Assembly: GCA_910585395.1 (NCBI GenBank)
Contig: CAJUCK010000003.1
Location: 89,941 to 109,355, forward strand
Source: an uncultured Lachnospiraceae bacterium
GTDB taxonomy: Bacteria > Bacillota > Clostridia > Lachnospirales > Lachnospiraceae
Length of the DNA: 19,415 nt
Direction of reading: 5' to 3'
Shown here piece by piece: positions 1-7,018 of the stretch (within the stretch, counting starts at the first letter, position 1; each line of letters begins with the position of its first letter). Both the position numbers and the translations under genes were made by a program. The notes beneath the pieces were generated by a model. The model had not been told where the DNA came from. It did not search any database and was given only the letters and a program-made list of their open reading frames with translations.

Positions 1-1
1 T

Positions 2-2074
2 TTATATCAAAGGCTGATTTAAGGGTTTTGTCCCTGGCACCACAAATTTTCCATCCCGTATCACATCTATACTGCTTCCATCCCTGCGCAGTACGGTAAT
101 GTCTTTCAATTCATCATAAGGAATCGTAATATCTGTATGACAGTTAAAATATGCTTTTTGGCTGTCTTCTCTGCGCAGCTTTGAAATTTCATTTTCTCTT
201 GCCACAATCTCTTTACCGTCTGGATTAAACACAGGCGTATCTTCCGCCCAGCTATAGCAGGTATCTCCCACCGCAAAATGAGGACCTGTCTTCTCTGCAA
301 TTAAAATCGGCAGTTTGCTTTGAATCCCATAATCGAGGCCCATTCTATATGCTGTGGTATTGGTTCCGATGGCAAATTCTCCCATAGGAAGCGTGTCATG
401 ATGTTTTAGGAGATTTTCTTTGAGAAATGCCTGGTTTTCTTCTTCTGTATCAAAATTCTTACAGGAATAGCGGCTTATCATGCCATCTTTAAAGTCTATT
501 TCCAAATCCAGATACTTAAATCCATTGAGATATACTTCTGTCACATGAAGACGCCCATTGGTGCCTTTCAGCACTGGAGAAGTAAAGACTTCTCCTACCG
601 GAATGTTCACATCTGCCACACAATTCTCAAAAATCGTCTCTTTCACAGGATCTTTCAAGGGATATAAGGCGATTTTTAAATCTGTTGTATTCTTTCCTTT
701 TCCGGTAACATGCACAAACTCTCCCTGGTCCAGCACGTCAATCATATTCTGCTGCATCTGCTGATACTGCTTATAGTCCAGCGTATTCACTTTTACCGTC
801 TCTGCAAAAATTTCCTCATACTGCGGACCTATCTCTGGGATTGGATAAGCAATAATGGTATAACTGCGCTCATCGCCTCTGATATAGGAATTTGTAATCT
901 GCATCAACTGATTAGACCAGTAAACATTTAATTTCTGCTGCTTCTCAGTGAATTGGCAGGCAAATGGACAGTTCTCTGGTTCAAACCCCTCTTGACCAAA
1001 AGTTTCCACCACGGCAGGTCCTGCATACCAAACAGCTCTCTCTTTCCTGTTTTCATAAGCTGTCCGAAGCGCTTCCAGCCTGCGTTCTACCAGCGCTTTG
1101 TCCAAATACACTGCCCGGTCTGATTTATGGTCATACTCATACTGGCGGTTGGGAGAAGTGCTCTCTACAGAGCAGTTTCCGTTTCCCCTTCCAGAAAATG
1201 AAATTTCACCGTTTCTGGACACCACCGGCTCTAGTCCCATCTTCTGAAAATTTATCACTGCCGCCCGCATCATCCGTTCAAATCCCACGGGATAACGCAG
1301 ATCCACGTATTTCTTTTTTGATAAATCTTTCCCTGTCACTTCAAATCCAATACGATAACCTTCCGTGTACGTATCTGCCATCGCCTGTATCTCTTCCTCT
1401 GACATTTGATTTAAGAATTCTGCAGTTTTCCACTCATTTTCTGAAATATAAAAACCATAGCGATAAAGGTAGCGCAGGTCAGACAAATCGCTGTCCATAA
1501 TAATTCTCACATAGAAATCCATCTCTGGGCTGTTCTGAGACAGCACGCTGATCTCTGTAAAAATTTCTCCATAATCATGATAAAACCAATAAATAATCTG
1601 GCTGATCTCTTCTGCTTCTGGTTGTTTCTCCTGCTCAAAGCGGTTGTAAATCTCTATCAAAAGTTCCCCGAAAATGGTCAATTCATAATTTCTTCCCTCA
1701 AAAGCATAGGGAATCAGAGAACGAATATCCGCATAGAGCATCCCCAGAAGCCTGCCGCAGTTTTCCCCTAACTGCGCCGCTGCATAAGAAGGATTCCCAT
1801 AGCTTTGTGCATAATATTCTGGCAGAATTTCCTCATACAGCTCTCTGTTTAACCTCTGCAGTTCCTTTAAAGACTGACTCTTAAGCTCTCCCTTATAACT
1901 CTTTTCTTCCAGGCTGCAAAGTTTGCTTAAAAAAGCTGCTGCATGTCTGAAATAAGCTCGATAAGGGTATTCCGTTGTTTCTTCTGTTTCTATCTGTTTC
2001 AGCCGTTCCACAACCAGAGGGAAGCGTTCCTCTGTCTCTTCCCGGTACGGCTTCCAAAATTCCTGATAAGACAT
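2..2074 (-). CDS. M29-family metallo-aminopeptidase with long N-terminal extension
   Basis: A 690-residue protein. Its C-terminal third carries the metal ligands of M29 (AmpS/AmpT-type) aminopeptidases in the expected order: E495 in VGEVFTSP, E566 in MGEFAIGTN, H599 in TGPHF, and H646/D648 in NCHTDITI. These enzymes use a two-metal centre to remove N-terminal residues from peptides in the cytoplasm, and no signal peptide is visible here. Typical M29 proteins are about 370-410 residues, so about 280 extra N-terminal residues, mostly acidic and aromatic and probably helical, are unusual. The start is the ATG at 2074, with GAGG about 8 bases upstream. The gene lies 19 bp after a small membrane-protein gene and is probably the last of the pyrE run. 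The stop codon falls just inside the window edge, so the gene is complete. The family call is firm; the substrate is unknown. Confidence 0.88.
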   Translation of the reverse strand: MSYQEFWKPYREETEERFPLVVERLKQIETEETTEYPYRAYFRHAAAFLSKLCSLEEKSYKGELKSQSLKELQRLNRELYEEILPEYYAQSYGNPSYAAAQLGENCGRLLGMLYADIRSLIPYAFEGRNYELTIFGELLIEIYNRFEQEKQPEAEEISQIIYWFYHDYGEIFTEISVLSQNSPEMDFYVRIIMDSDLSDLRYLYRYGFYISENEWKTAEFLNQMSEEEIQAMADTYTEGYRIGFEVTGKDLSKKKYVDLRYPVGFERMMRAAVINFQKMGLEPVVSRNGEISFSGRGNGNCSVESTSPNRQYEYDHKSDRAVYLDKALVERRLEALRTAYENRKERAVWYAGPAVVETFGQEGFEPENCPFACQFTEKQQKLNVYWSNQLMQITNSYIRGDERSYTIIAYPIPEIGPQYEEIFAETVKVNTLDYKQYQQMQQNMIDVLDQGEFVHVTGKGKNTTDLKIALYPLKDPVKETIFENCVADVNIPVGEVFTSPVLKGTNGRLHVTEVYLNGFKYLDLEIDFKDGMISRYSCKNFDTEEENQAFLKENLLKHHDTLPMGEFAIGTNTTAYRMGLDYGIQSKLPILIAEKTGPHFAVGDTCYSWAEDTPVFNPDGKEIVARENEISKLRREDSQKAYFNCHTDITIPYDELKDITVLRRDGSSIDVIRDGKFVVPGTKPLNQPLI

Positions 2075-2093
2075 CCTGTAACCTCATTTTCTA

Positions 2094-2417
2094 CTAAATA
2101 TAAAATCCCAGCACATAGACTGCTACCCAGCCTGCCAGCATCAAACCTGAACTAACGCTCCCCAGTACAGAAAACAATTTATAATCTTCTCCGCTAAGAC
2201 TGGAAAGACCTATCATAAAAGACACCGCTGTCAAAATCAGCGCAAGCAGTCCGCCGCTTCCAATATACACAGTGGCTTTTCCTCCGCTCTGTATAGAAAA
2301 TATAATCATTGCAACTGCCGACAGAAATGACAGCAGGGCAAGCGCCAGCGACACCTTTCCTTTTTTGGAATGTTTCTTATCTGCAAACTTATATGCATTT
2401 CTCTTCTTTCTTCTCAT
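2094..2417 (-). CDS. Small three-helix membrane protein, DUF6142-like
   Basis: A 107-residue protein with a basic N-terminus rich in Lys and Arg (residues 1-20), followed by three hydrophobic stretches at about 22-42, 50-71 and 83-105. This predicts a small integral membrane protein with its basic end in the cytoplasm. It resembles the short DUF6142 proteins of Lachnospiraceae by length, basic head and helix layout, from memory only. The ATG at 2417 follows AAGGAG by a good distance. The start lies inside the vanZ-like gene, giving a 29-bp overlap and so probable translational coupling. No function can be assigned. Confidence 0.75.
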   Translation of the reverse strand: MRRKKRNAYKFADKKHSKKGKVSLALALLSFLSAVAMIIFSIQSGGKATVYIGSGGLLALILTAVSFMIGLSSLSGEDYKLFSVLGSVSSGLMLAGWVAVYVLGFYI

Positions 2418-2868
2418 ATGTTCTCCTTATCCGATTCATCCAGAAAAAAATCAGACATCCTAAAGCCCCTCCAAGGGTATTTAAAAGGAGGTCGTCCACG
2501 TCAAAGCTGCCCACCTTCGATACCAGCTGGATTGTCTCTACCATCAGGCTGAATTCAAAACTAAAGAATACAGTATAAAAAAAAGACCTGCATTTCCTGT
2601 GCAGAATTGGCAGGAAAAATCCAAAGGGGAAAAATGCCACGATATTTCCAACAAGATTTAATAATACTGCTTTGGCTCCAAGGACATGGCGGTATTTGAT
2701 AAAACGTCCGATTTCTTTGAACAGTTCCAGATTGTAATGATAAGATCTGCTCTCAAAAGTACGTCCAGTGCTTTCTGCAAAGAACAGAAAATACGTCAGA
2801 CAAATAATATAGACTCCGAACATGAGTTTACTGCATATCCGGAGTATTGTTCTGTAATCTTTTTTCAA
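2389..2868 (-). CDS. VanZ-family membrane protein
   Basis: Four hydrophobic segments and the VanZ-like signatures NLVGNIVAFFPFGFFLP and SFDVDDLLLNTLGGALG identify a VanZ-family membrane protein. The prototype lowers teicoplanin susceptibility, but the role of most chromosomal members is unknown. I place the start at a TTG (2866-2868), giving 159 residues beginning (M)KKDYRTILR. An AAGGGTAGG ribosome site lies just upstream. The longer reading frame to an ATG at 2946 would add 26 Cys-rich residues overlapping the 50-residue gene upstream in another frame, and it lacks a good ribosome site. The gene overlaps the next one by 29 bp and sits inside the run that starts at pyrE. Confidence 0.8.
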   Translation of the reverse strand: MKKDYRTILRICSKLMFGVYIICLTYFLFFAESTGRTFESRSYHYNLELFKEIGRFIKYRHVLGAKAVLLNLVGNIVAFFPFGFFLPILHRKCRSFFYTVFFSFEFSLMVETIQLVSKVGSFDVDDLLLNTLGGALGCLIFFWMNRIRRTYEKKEEKCI

Positions 2869-2879
2869 TTTTCCTACCC

Positions 2880-3032
2880 TTAAAAAATAATATCTGATTT
2901 TCTTTTCAACATCTTCGCACCATTGACAATAGCAAGAACTCCGCATGTAATTCCCGTTACCAGCATAACAATGCCAATGGCAATATTTCCAGCGCCTGCT
3001 GCCGTCATTGTCTTATACGTTTTCTCATTCAT
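2880..3032 (-). CDS. 50-residue single-pass membrane protein
   Basis: A short gene read by hand: ATG at 3032, TAA at 2880. The protein begins MNEKTYKTMTAAGAGNIAIG and continues with one strongly hydrophobic segment (about residues 15-38, Gly/Ile/Val-rich), then a basic tail (KMLKRKSD). AGGAGA lies 5-6 bases before the start and overlaps the pyrE stop codon, so translation is probably coupled to pyrE. The vanZ-like gene begins 11 bp after its stop. The good ribosome site, tight packing and a sensible membrane topology argue that it is a real gene. Similar short proteins seem familiar from Lachnospiraceae genomes, but I assign no function. Confidence 0.72.
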   Translation of the reverse strand: MNEKTYKTMTAAGAGNIAIGIVMLVTGITCGVLAIVNGAKMLKRKSDIIF

Positions 3033-3041
3033 AATGATCTC

Positions 3042-3716
3042 CTATTTCGCCCCATACTGTTCATAATAATGGTCAATCGCTGCTTTCATTTCATCATTAA
3101 TATATATATTTCCTTTATATGGCTTATTATACAAATATTCTACCACATCTGCCATAGTCACAATTGCATTGGCGTCAAAACCATATAATTCCTTAATTTC
3201 TTCTAACGCACTCTTTTCTCCTTTTCCCCGCTCCATACGGTTCAAAGATACCATCAGCCCTTTAATCTCAATATCTGCCTGGGCACGGATAACAGGCACA
3301 GTCTCTTCCATTGATTTTCCGGAGGTGGTCACATCTTCAATAATCACCACCTTGTCGCCGTCTTTTACCTTGCTTCCCAGAAGAATGCCCGTATCGCCAT
3401 GATCCTTGATCTCCTTACGGTTGGAACAGTAACGAATTTCCTTTCCATATAATCTGCTGTATGCCATAGTTGCGGCAATACTCAGAGGAATGCCTTTGTA
3501 CGCCGGGCCAAAGAGTACGTCAAAATCATCTCCATAATGCTCATGGATTGCCCTGGCATAATATTCTCCCAGCTTCGTAAGCTGCGCACCTGTCACGTAC
3601 GCACCTGCATTCATAAAAAACGGCGATTTCCTTCCGCTTTTTAACACAAACTCACCAAATTTCAATACCTGGCAGTCTACCATAAATTCAATAAATTCTT
3701 TCTTATAACTTTCCAT
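3042..3716 (-). CDS. pyrE: Orotate phosphoribosyltransferase
   Basis: PyrE joins orotate to PRPP to make orotidine 5'-monophosphate, the fifth step of UMP synthesis. The 224-residue length is normal. The PRPP-binding motif VVIIEDVTTSGKSM lies at residues 123-136, and the flexible catalytic loop KEIKDHG at 101-107. AAGGAGA precedes the ATG at 3716 by about 10 bases. It is the first gene of the run leading to the M29 aminopeptidase and has its own sigma-A promoter at 3789-3817. The other late pyrimidine genes (pyrF, pyrK, pyrD) lie on the same strand at 17047-19415, so pyrE is detached from them by about 13 kb. Confidence 0.97.
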   Translation of the reverse strand: MESYKKEFIEFMVDCQVLKFGEFVLKSGRKSPFFMNAGAYVTGAQLTKLGEYYARAIHEHYGDDFDVLFGPAYKGIPLSIAATMAYSRLYGKEIRYCSNRKEIKDHGDTGILLGSKVKDGDKVVIIEDVTTSGKSMEETVPVIRAQADIEIKGLMVSLNRMERGKGEKSALEEIKELYGFDANAIVTMADVVEYLYNKPYKGNIYINDEMKAAIDHYYEQYGAK

Positions 3717-3788
3717 GCATCTTTGCTCTCCTTGCTTTTAGCTTTTCCATTTTCTCATACACTGTTATTTTCTGGATATGTTTTTTTT

Positions 3789-3817
3789 AGTATACCATCA
3801 AATCTTATTTCTTTCAA
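3789..3817 (-). promoter_or_regulatory. Sigma-A promoter of pyrE
   Basis: On the minus strand a -35 box TTGAAA (3812-3817) and a -10 box TATACT (3789-3794) are 17 bp apart, close to consensus. Eight A residues follow the -10 box, so the start site should fall near 3782, giving a leader of about 65 nt before pyrE. I see no clear PyrR site or attenuator hairpin in that leader. The rest of the 304-bp gap between pyrE and the anti-sigma gene holds a terminator at 3973-4007 and otherwise nothing I can name. Confidence 0.75.
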
Positions 3818-3972
3818 TACAGCCTTTACACAATCAGGTCTTTTTCATTTAAAAGTATAAGTTTTCTGCACGGAAAGCAGCACTCGGGATATACTGTTTC
3901 TTTTCAAACTTTCACAGTATTAAAAGCGCCTTTTCTTCACTGGAGCATAGCTGCTGCTGCGCATGCAAATTC

Positions 3973-4007
3973 AAAAAATAAGACGTGTAAGATCTTCCTT
4001 ACACGCC
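3973..4007 (-). terminator. Rho-independent terminator after the anti-sigma gene
   Basis: On the minus strand GGCGTGTAAG and CTTACACGTC form a 10-bp stem (one G-T pair) around a 6-nt loop (arms 3998-4007 and 3982-3991), followed by TTATTTTTT. It lies 14 bp after the anti-sigma stop codon and separates that unit from the pyrE promoter. Confidence 0.88.
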
Positions 4008-4020
4008 CTATTTCATAGAT

Positions 4021-5592
4021 TCAAATATTTTCTAAAAAGATTTCATCAACGGTTGGGGAGGACTTGTTGATATCCTTTTTTTCGTTTGGGCTATTGTTGC
4101 TGCTGTTCTTGTCATTGCCGTTATCATTGCTGTTGTCCTTTTCGCTGCTATTGTCATTCTTGTCTTTGTTATTGCTGCTGTCCTTATCCTTGTTACTGCT
4201 GCTGTTGTCCTTATCCTTGTTACTGCTGCTGTTATCCTTATCTTTGTTATTGCTGTTGTTGTCTTTATCTTTGTTATTGCTGCTGTTATCCTTATCTTTA
4301 TTCTTATCCTTGCCGCTGCTGTTCTTATCTTTATCCTTATTGTCTTTACTGTTGCCATTCTTGTCTTTGCTGCTGTTTTTATCTTTTTTATTCTTTTTCT
4401 TATCCTTGTCTTCACCCCTGCCTTTACTGCCATTCTTATCTTTGTCTTCTTCTGGCTGATCCACATTAGATTCTGGCTGGGTTTCATCAGGGGCAGCGCT
4501 GTTTACAGGTTCTGTCGATGCTGGAACTTCTGCCGGCGCAGGAGGCGCTGTATTTTCCTGCGGCTGAACGGGAGTTGAACCCTGGCTGTTTTTCTTCTCT
4601 GTGGGTTTTTCTCCTTCCTTCTTTTCTTCTTTGGGCATTTTCTCATCCAGCTGGCCGTCCTGTGTTTTCTCAGGTTCCGGCGTCACTTCTGGTTTTTTTG
4701 TCTCCTGGGGCTTAGTTTTATCAGAAGAAGCATTTTCTTTCTCCTTCTCCTTTTCTTCCCTCTCCTTTTTTTGTTTAGAAAGATCAGCCCATTTCTTTTC
4801 AGATTCTGGTGAAAAGGTTACTCCAGAAACGCCATACTCACGACCACAGCGAATTAATTCCATTACAGACATATGCTGCATTTTCCCTGTATCCGCACCA
4901 TATTTTTCTGCAAGCTCAGTCTCAAGTATTCTTCGCCCTTCTTCCACAGACTCCTTTTTTCCTTGTTGAAAAGCAGTGGTAACACCTGAAATTCCTATCT
5001 CTTTCAGTTTCTGATCTATGCTTTTTCCCATTTTGTCTTCCAGTTCTTCATATATTTCGGGGTCTGGCAGACAAATTGTTACCAAAATTCCACTGTTCTC
5101 TTTTAAATAAGAATCTTTCACAGTCTCGTCAATCATACTGTCCAATGTATCAAAAAGTGGTTCTCTTTTCTTCCACTTCAGCTTTTTTATCACATCTCTT
5201 CCATCTTGATTCAATCCCTTCAGACTCTTTACCTGAAAAGAATCATTCATAACAATCTGAATGCTGGGATTGATATCCAGTACCAAATAAATATCATCCT
5301 CATTCTTTCCAAAAAGCCCGAACAGGCAGAAACAGAAAACAGCCAGACATGCACAAGCGGATATTGCATATTTTGTAAAGCTTCCGGGAAATATATTGCC
5401 TTTCCAAAAAGCCCATCCCTTCTTAGAATCATCCGAGTTCTCTTTTTCCGAATGTTTTTCTAATTTTTCAGTTTCCATCTCCTGCAGTTCTGGTCTTTCC
5501 TGTTCTGCGGCTTTCATTACCTGTTCAAAAATATCTGGCGACAGTTCCGAAAAACTTTCCTGCATCCTAACTTTTATATCGCTTTTTCTCAT
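4021..5592 (-). CDS. RsgI-like membrane anti-sigma factor with Lys/Asp/Asn/Ser repeat tail
   Basis: A 523-residue protein in four parts: a cytoplasmic region (1-70) expected to hold the sigma factor, one transmembrane helix (75-95), an extracellular RsgI-like domain (about 100-270), and a low-complexity tail. In RsgI proteins self-cleavage between Asn and Pro in a conserved juxtamembrane motif primes release of the sigma factor. Here the motif is DINPSI, with N108-P109. The tail runs from Glu/Lys-rich (270-300) to Pro-rich (300-375) to KDKDNSSN-type repeats (380-505), and may span or contact the cell wall. ATGA overlaps the sigma stop and this start (5589-5592), so the two are translationally coupled. 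No sortase motif or sugar-binding domain is present. The partner sigma gene is frameshifted while this gene is intact. The fold assignment is fairly sure; the signal it senses is unknown. Confidence 0.8.
   Translation of the reverse strand: MRKSDIKVRMQESFSELSPDIFEQVMKAAEQERPELQEMETEKLEKHSEKENSDDSKKGWAFWKGNIFPGSFTKYAISACACLAVFCFCLFGLFGKNEDDIYLVLDINPSIQIVMNDSFQVKSLKGLNQDGRDVIKKLKWKKREPLFDTLDSMIDETVKDSYLKENSGILVTICLPDPEIYEELEDKMGKSIDQKLKEIGISGVTTAFQQGKKESVEEGRRILETELAEKYGADTGKMQHMSVMELIRCGREYGVSGVTFSPESEKKWADLSKQKKEREEKEKEKENASSDKTKPQETKKPEVTPEPEKTQDGQLDEKMPKEEKKEGEKPTEKKNSQGSTPVQPQENTAPPAPAEVPASTEPVNSAAPDETQPESNVDQPEEDKDKNGSKGRGEDKDKKKNKKDKNSSKDKNGNSKDNKDKDKNSSGKDKNKDKDNSSNNKDKDNNSNNKDKDNSSSNKDKDNSSSNKDKDSSNNKDKNDNSSEKDNSNDNGNDKNSSNNSPNEKKDINKSSPTVDEIFLENI
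4168..4299 (-). repeat. 27-bp in-frame tandem repeats coding KDKDNSSSN
   Basis: Five adjacent units encode KDKDNSSNN, KDKDNNSNN, KDKDNSSSN (twice) and KDKDSSNN (one residue shorter), residues 432-475 of the anti-sigma factor. Looser Lys/Asp/Asn/Ser repeats extend on both sides, about 4080-4460. The DNA units are near-identical, so copy number probably varies between strains by slippage. Confidence 0.8.
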
Positions 5593-5906
5593 ATTGGCTG
5601 ACCCTCACCAAATCCCTTCTGCAGCTTCCGGATTCCTCTGTTATAGCGGGCAAGAACCGTCCCTAACGGCATCCCCATTATTTCGGCAATTTCCCTGTGC
5701 TTTAGACCACTTACATCATGCAGAATAATCAGATTTCTGTCATCCTCAGAAAGAATCCCAAACATTTTTTCCAATACCATCCGATTGTCAACATTGGTCA
5801 TATCATCAAATCCCAGCTCATTTTCCACATCTTCATAATTTAATCGATCTGACTGTTGTTTCTGGCACTGATTTAAAAAAGATTTTTGGCTATTTTCATC
5901 ATCCAT
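5589..5906 (-). CDS. ECF sigma factor, C-terminal fragment (region 4)
   Basis: The 105-residue second part of the split sigma gene. It holds region 4 (residues about 50-98) with the helix-turn-helix that reads the -35 element. Its apparent ATG at 5906 lies within the region-2 frame, has no ribosome site, and gives an N-terminus (MDDENSQKS) that is probably not native. I infer it is the displaced end of the upstream fragment rather than an independent gene. Its stop overlaps the anti-sigma start. Confidence 0.65.
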   Translation of the reverse strand: MDDENSQKSFLNQCQKQQSDRLNYEDVENELGFDDMTNVDNRMVLEKMFGILSEDDRNLIILHDVSGLKHREIAEIMGMPLGTVLARYNRGIRKLQKGFGEGQPI

Positions 5907-6142
5907 GCCATAGGATTTCCCTGTTCACGGTATAAATGACAGTTTTTAAATATTTTTATAAAGGTATCCTGCAGCAAATCCTGCGCGTCTTCCTGATTCA
6001 TAGTATAGGAAAGGAGAAATGCGTAGAGAGGTGTATAAGTTAACTCATACAGCTCTCGAAACGCATCCTGATCGCCAAGACGAATTCGTTCAAACAGATT
6101 CTTGTCTATGTAAACTTTTCGTTTTTTAGCGGTTTGCTGCAT
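5873..6142 (-). CDS. ECF sigma factor, N-terminal fragment (region 2)
   Basis: The 89-residue first part of the split sigma gene. It holds sigma region 2, which binds core polymerase and the -10 element, and stops at TAA right after the T run. Alone it lacks region 4 and would not be a normal ECF factor. The true start is supported by AAAGGGG upstream. It begins 48 bp after the secreted two-domain protein gene with no terminator in between, so it may share that transcript. Confidence 0.7.
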   Translation of the reverse strand: MQQTAKKRKVYIDKNLFERIRLGDQDAFRELYELTYTPLYAFLLSYTMNQEDAQDLLQDTFIKIFKNCHLYREQGNPMAWMMKIAKNLF

Positions 6143-6190
6143 CTGGATACCCCTTTCAATCTATCTGATGATTCCTCATCCACGACAGCA

Positions 6191-6925
6191 CTATTTTACG
6201 GTAACTGTCCTGGTAATGGAACCATAGTTCTTCTCTTTCTTTGTCTTGATTCCGTTGATCGTGATGGTGTATGTCTCACCTTTCTTCATACTGGTTATCT
6301 GTACTTTGACATTGCCTTTTGCTTTCTTTACGATTTTGGCTGCACAGTCATTCCCCTTGGAATCTTTTACCGTTACCTGTGCATCTTTATAATACGCTGC
6401 TGATTTCATCTTCAAAACCACAAACTTTTTGCCTTCGACAGATGCTTTCCCAACCTTGCTCTGGGTCTTCATTCCCTTTGCTGTAAATACTTTTTCAATC
6501 ACAACTGCCTCTGCAGATTCTTTTCCAAGAATTCCATCAATCTTTAAAGTGTACTTTTGCCCTTTTACCAGCCCGCTTACAGATACGGTCAGAAGGCTCT
6601 TGTTCTTCTTGGAAATCTTACAGGTAATCTCTCTTCCGCTCTCATCTGTGATCACTGCTCTGAGGGCGTCTGTATACGTTACCTTCTGCTTAAAGGAAAT
6701 GTTCACTTTGCCGGCAGATGTACAGGTTACTTTTCCTACCTCCTGAGCCTTTGCCTTCGTATTTGCCGGCTTTTTGGTCTCTTCCTGTTTCTTTGCCCTT
6801 GTCTCTACAGCGGCTGCTGTATTGGTTCCGTCTGACTGCTGTGCAAATGTCACTGTGGGCGCTCCCACCATCATGCTCATTGCCAATGCTCCTGCCAAAA
6901 TTGATTTTACTCTTCTCTGCTTCAT
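6191..6925 (-). CDS. Secreted lysine-rich protein with two related beta domains
   Basis: A 244-residue protein with a clear signal peptide (KQRRVK head, hydrophobic 9-22, likely cut after A28). A charged linker (40-62) leads to two domains that look like copies of each other, at about 63-148 and 158-244. Both end alike, in KGQKYTLKIDGI and KGETYTITINGI. The pattern of alternating hydrophobic residues suggests Ig- or fibronectin-like beta sandwiches. No catalytic motif, sortase signal or lipobox is visible. AAGGAGG precedes the ATG by 7 bases. The ECF sigma gene follows after 48 bp with no terminator, so this may be part of the same regulatory unit, perhaps as an extracellular partner of the RsgI-like protein. 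That role is inference only. Confidence 0.72.
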   Translation of the reverse strand: MKQRRVKSILAGALAMSMMVGAPTVTFAQQSDGTNTAAAVETRAKKQEETKKPANTKAKAQEVGKVTCTSAGKVNISFKQKVTYTDALRAVITDESGREITCKISKKNKSLLTVSVSGLVKGQKYTLKIDGILGKESAEAVVIEKVFTAKGMKTQSKVGKASVEGKKFVVLKMKSAAYYKDAQVTVKDSKGNDCAAKIVKKAKGNVKVQITSMKKGETYTITINGIKTKKEKNYGSITRTVTVK

Positions 6926-6958
6926 AGTAAATTCCTCCTTGTTATTTTTCTTTATTTT

Positions 6959-6980
6959 GTTTGTTACTAAGATAACAAAC
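6959..6980. promoter_or_regulatory. Perfect 8-bp inverted repeat in the leader of the secreted-protein gene
   Basis: GTTTGTTA and TAACAAAC flank a 6-bp spacer about 35 bp upstream of the start codon. It could be an operator or a leader hairpin. I cannot place a convincing promoter in this AT-rich stretch (6926-7018), where TTTTA repeats abound. Confidence 0.4.
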
Positions 6981-7018
6981 TAGAAGGAACTTTTATTGCA
7001 TTTTATTTTATTTTATTC

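Larger units (their letters stand above)
5589..6142 (-). pseudogene. ECF-type sigma factor split by a one-base frameshift
   Basis: Together two overlapping frames encode an ECF sigma-70 factor of about 184 residues. The first (6142 to 5873) has region 2, with LFERIRLGDQDAFRELYELT and DAQDLLQDTFIKIFK. The second (5906 to 5589) has region 4, with the helix-turn-helix HREIAEIMGMPLGTVLARY. They join at a run of six T on the minus strand (5875-5880): the frame reads AKNLF then stop, while a seventh T would give AKNLFLNQCQKQ and continue into region 4. The ribosome site AAAGGGG lies upstream of the ATG at 6142. The C-terminal end overlaps the RsgI-like gene by ATGA, marking it as the sigma partner. 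It may be a true mutation, a homopolymer sequencing error, or a site of frameshifting or slippage. The T run is short for slippage. Confidence 0.82.

Noticed and set aside
964..1500. A 178-residue plus-strand open frame opposite the aminopeptidase.
   Set aside because: It lies wholly within a well-supported M29 gene and has no family features or ribosome site.
2389..2946. A 185-residue version of the VanZ-family protein starting at an ATG at 2946.
   Set aside because: Its first 26 residues are Cys-rich, overlap the 50-residue gene in another frame and have no good ribosome site. A TTG at 2868 with AAGGGTAGG fits better.
3717..3760. A six-codon leader peptide (MRKWKS) in the pyrE leader.
   Set aside because: There is no ribosome site before it, and no attenuator hairpin follows.
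4168..4299. Regular repeats that might suggest a CRISPR array.
   Set aside because: The units are directly adjacent, in frame and coding, with no unique spacers.
4064..4469. Plus-strand open frames rich in Leu/Ser or Cys/Tyr opposite the anti-sigma tail.
   Set aside because: They are the complement of the KDKDNSSN repeats and have no ribosome site or sensible protein pattern.
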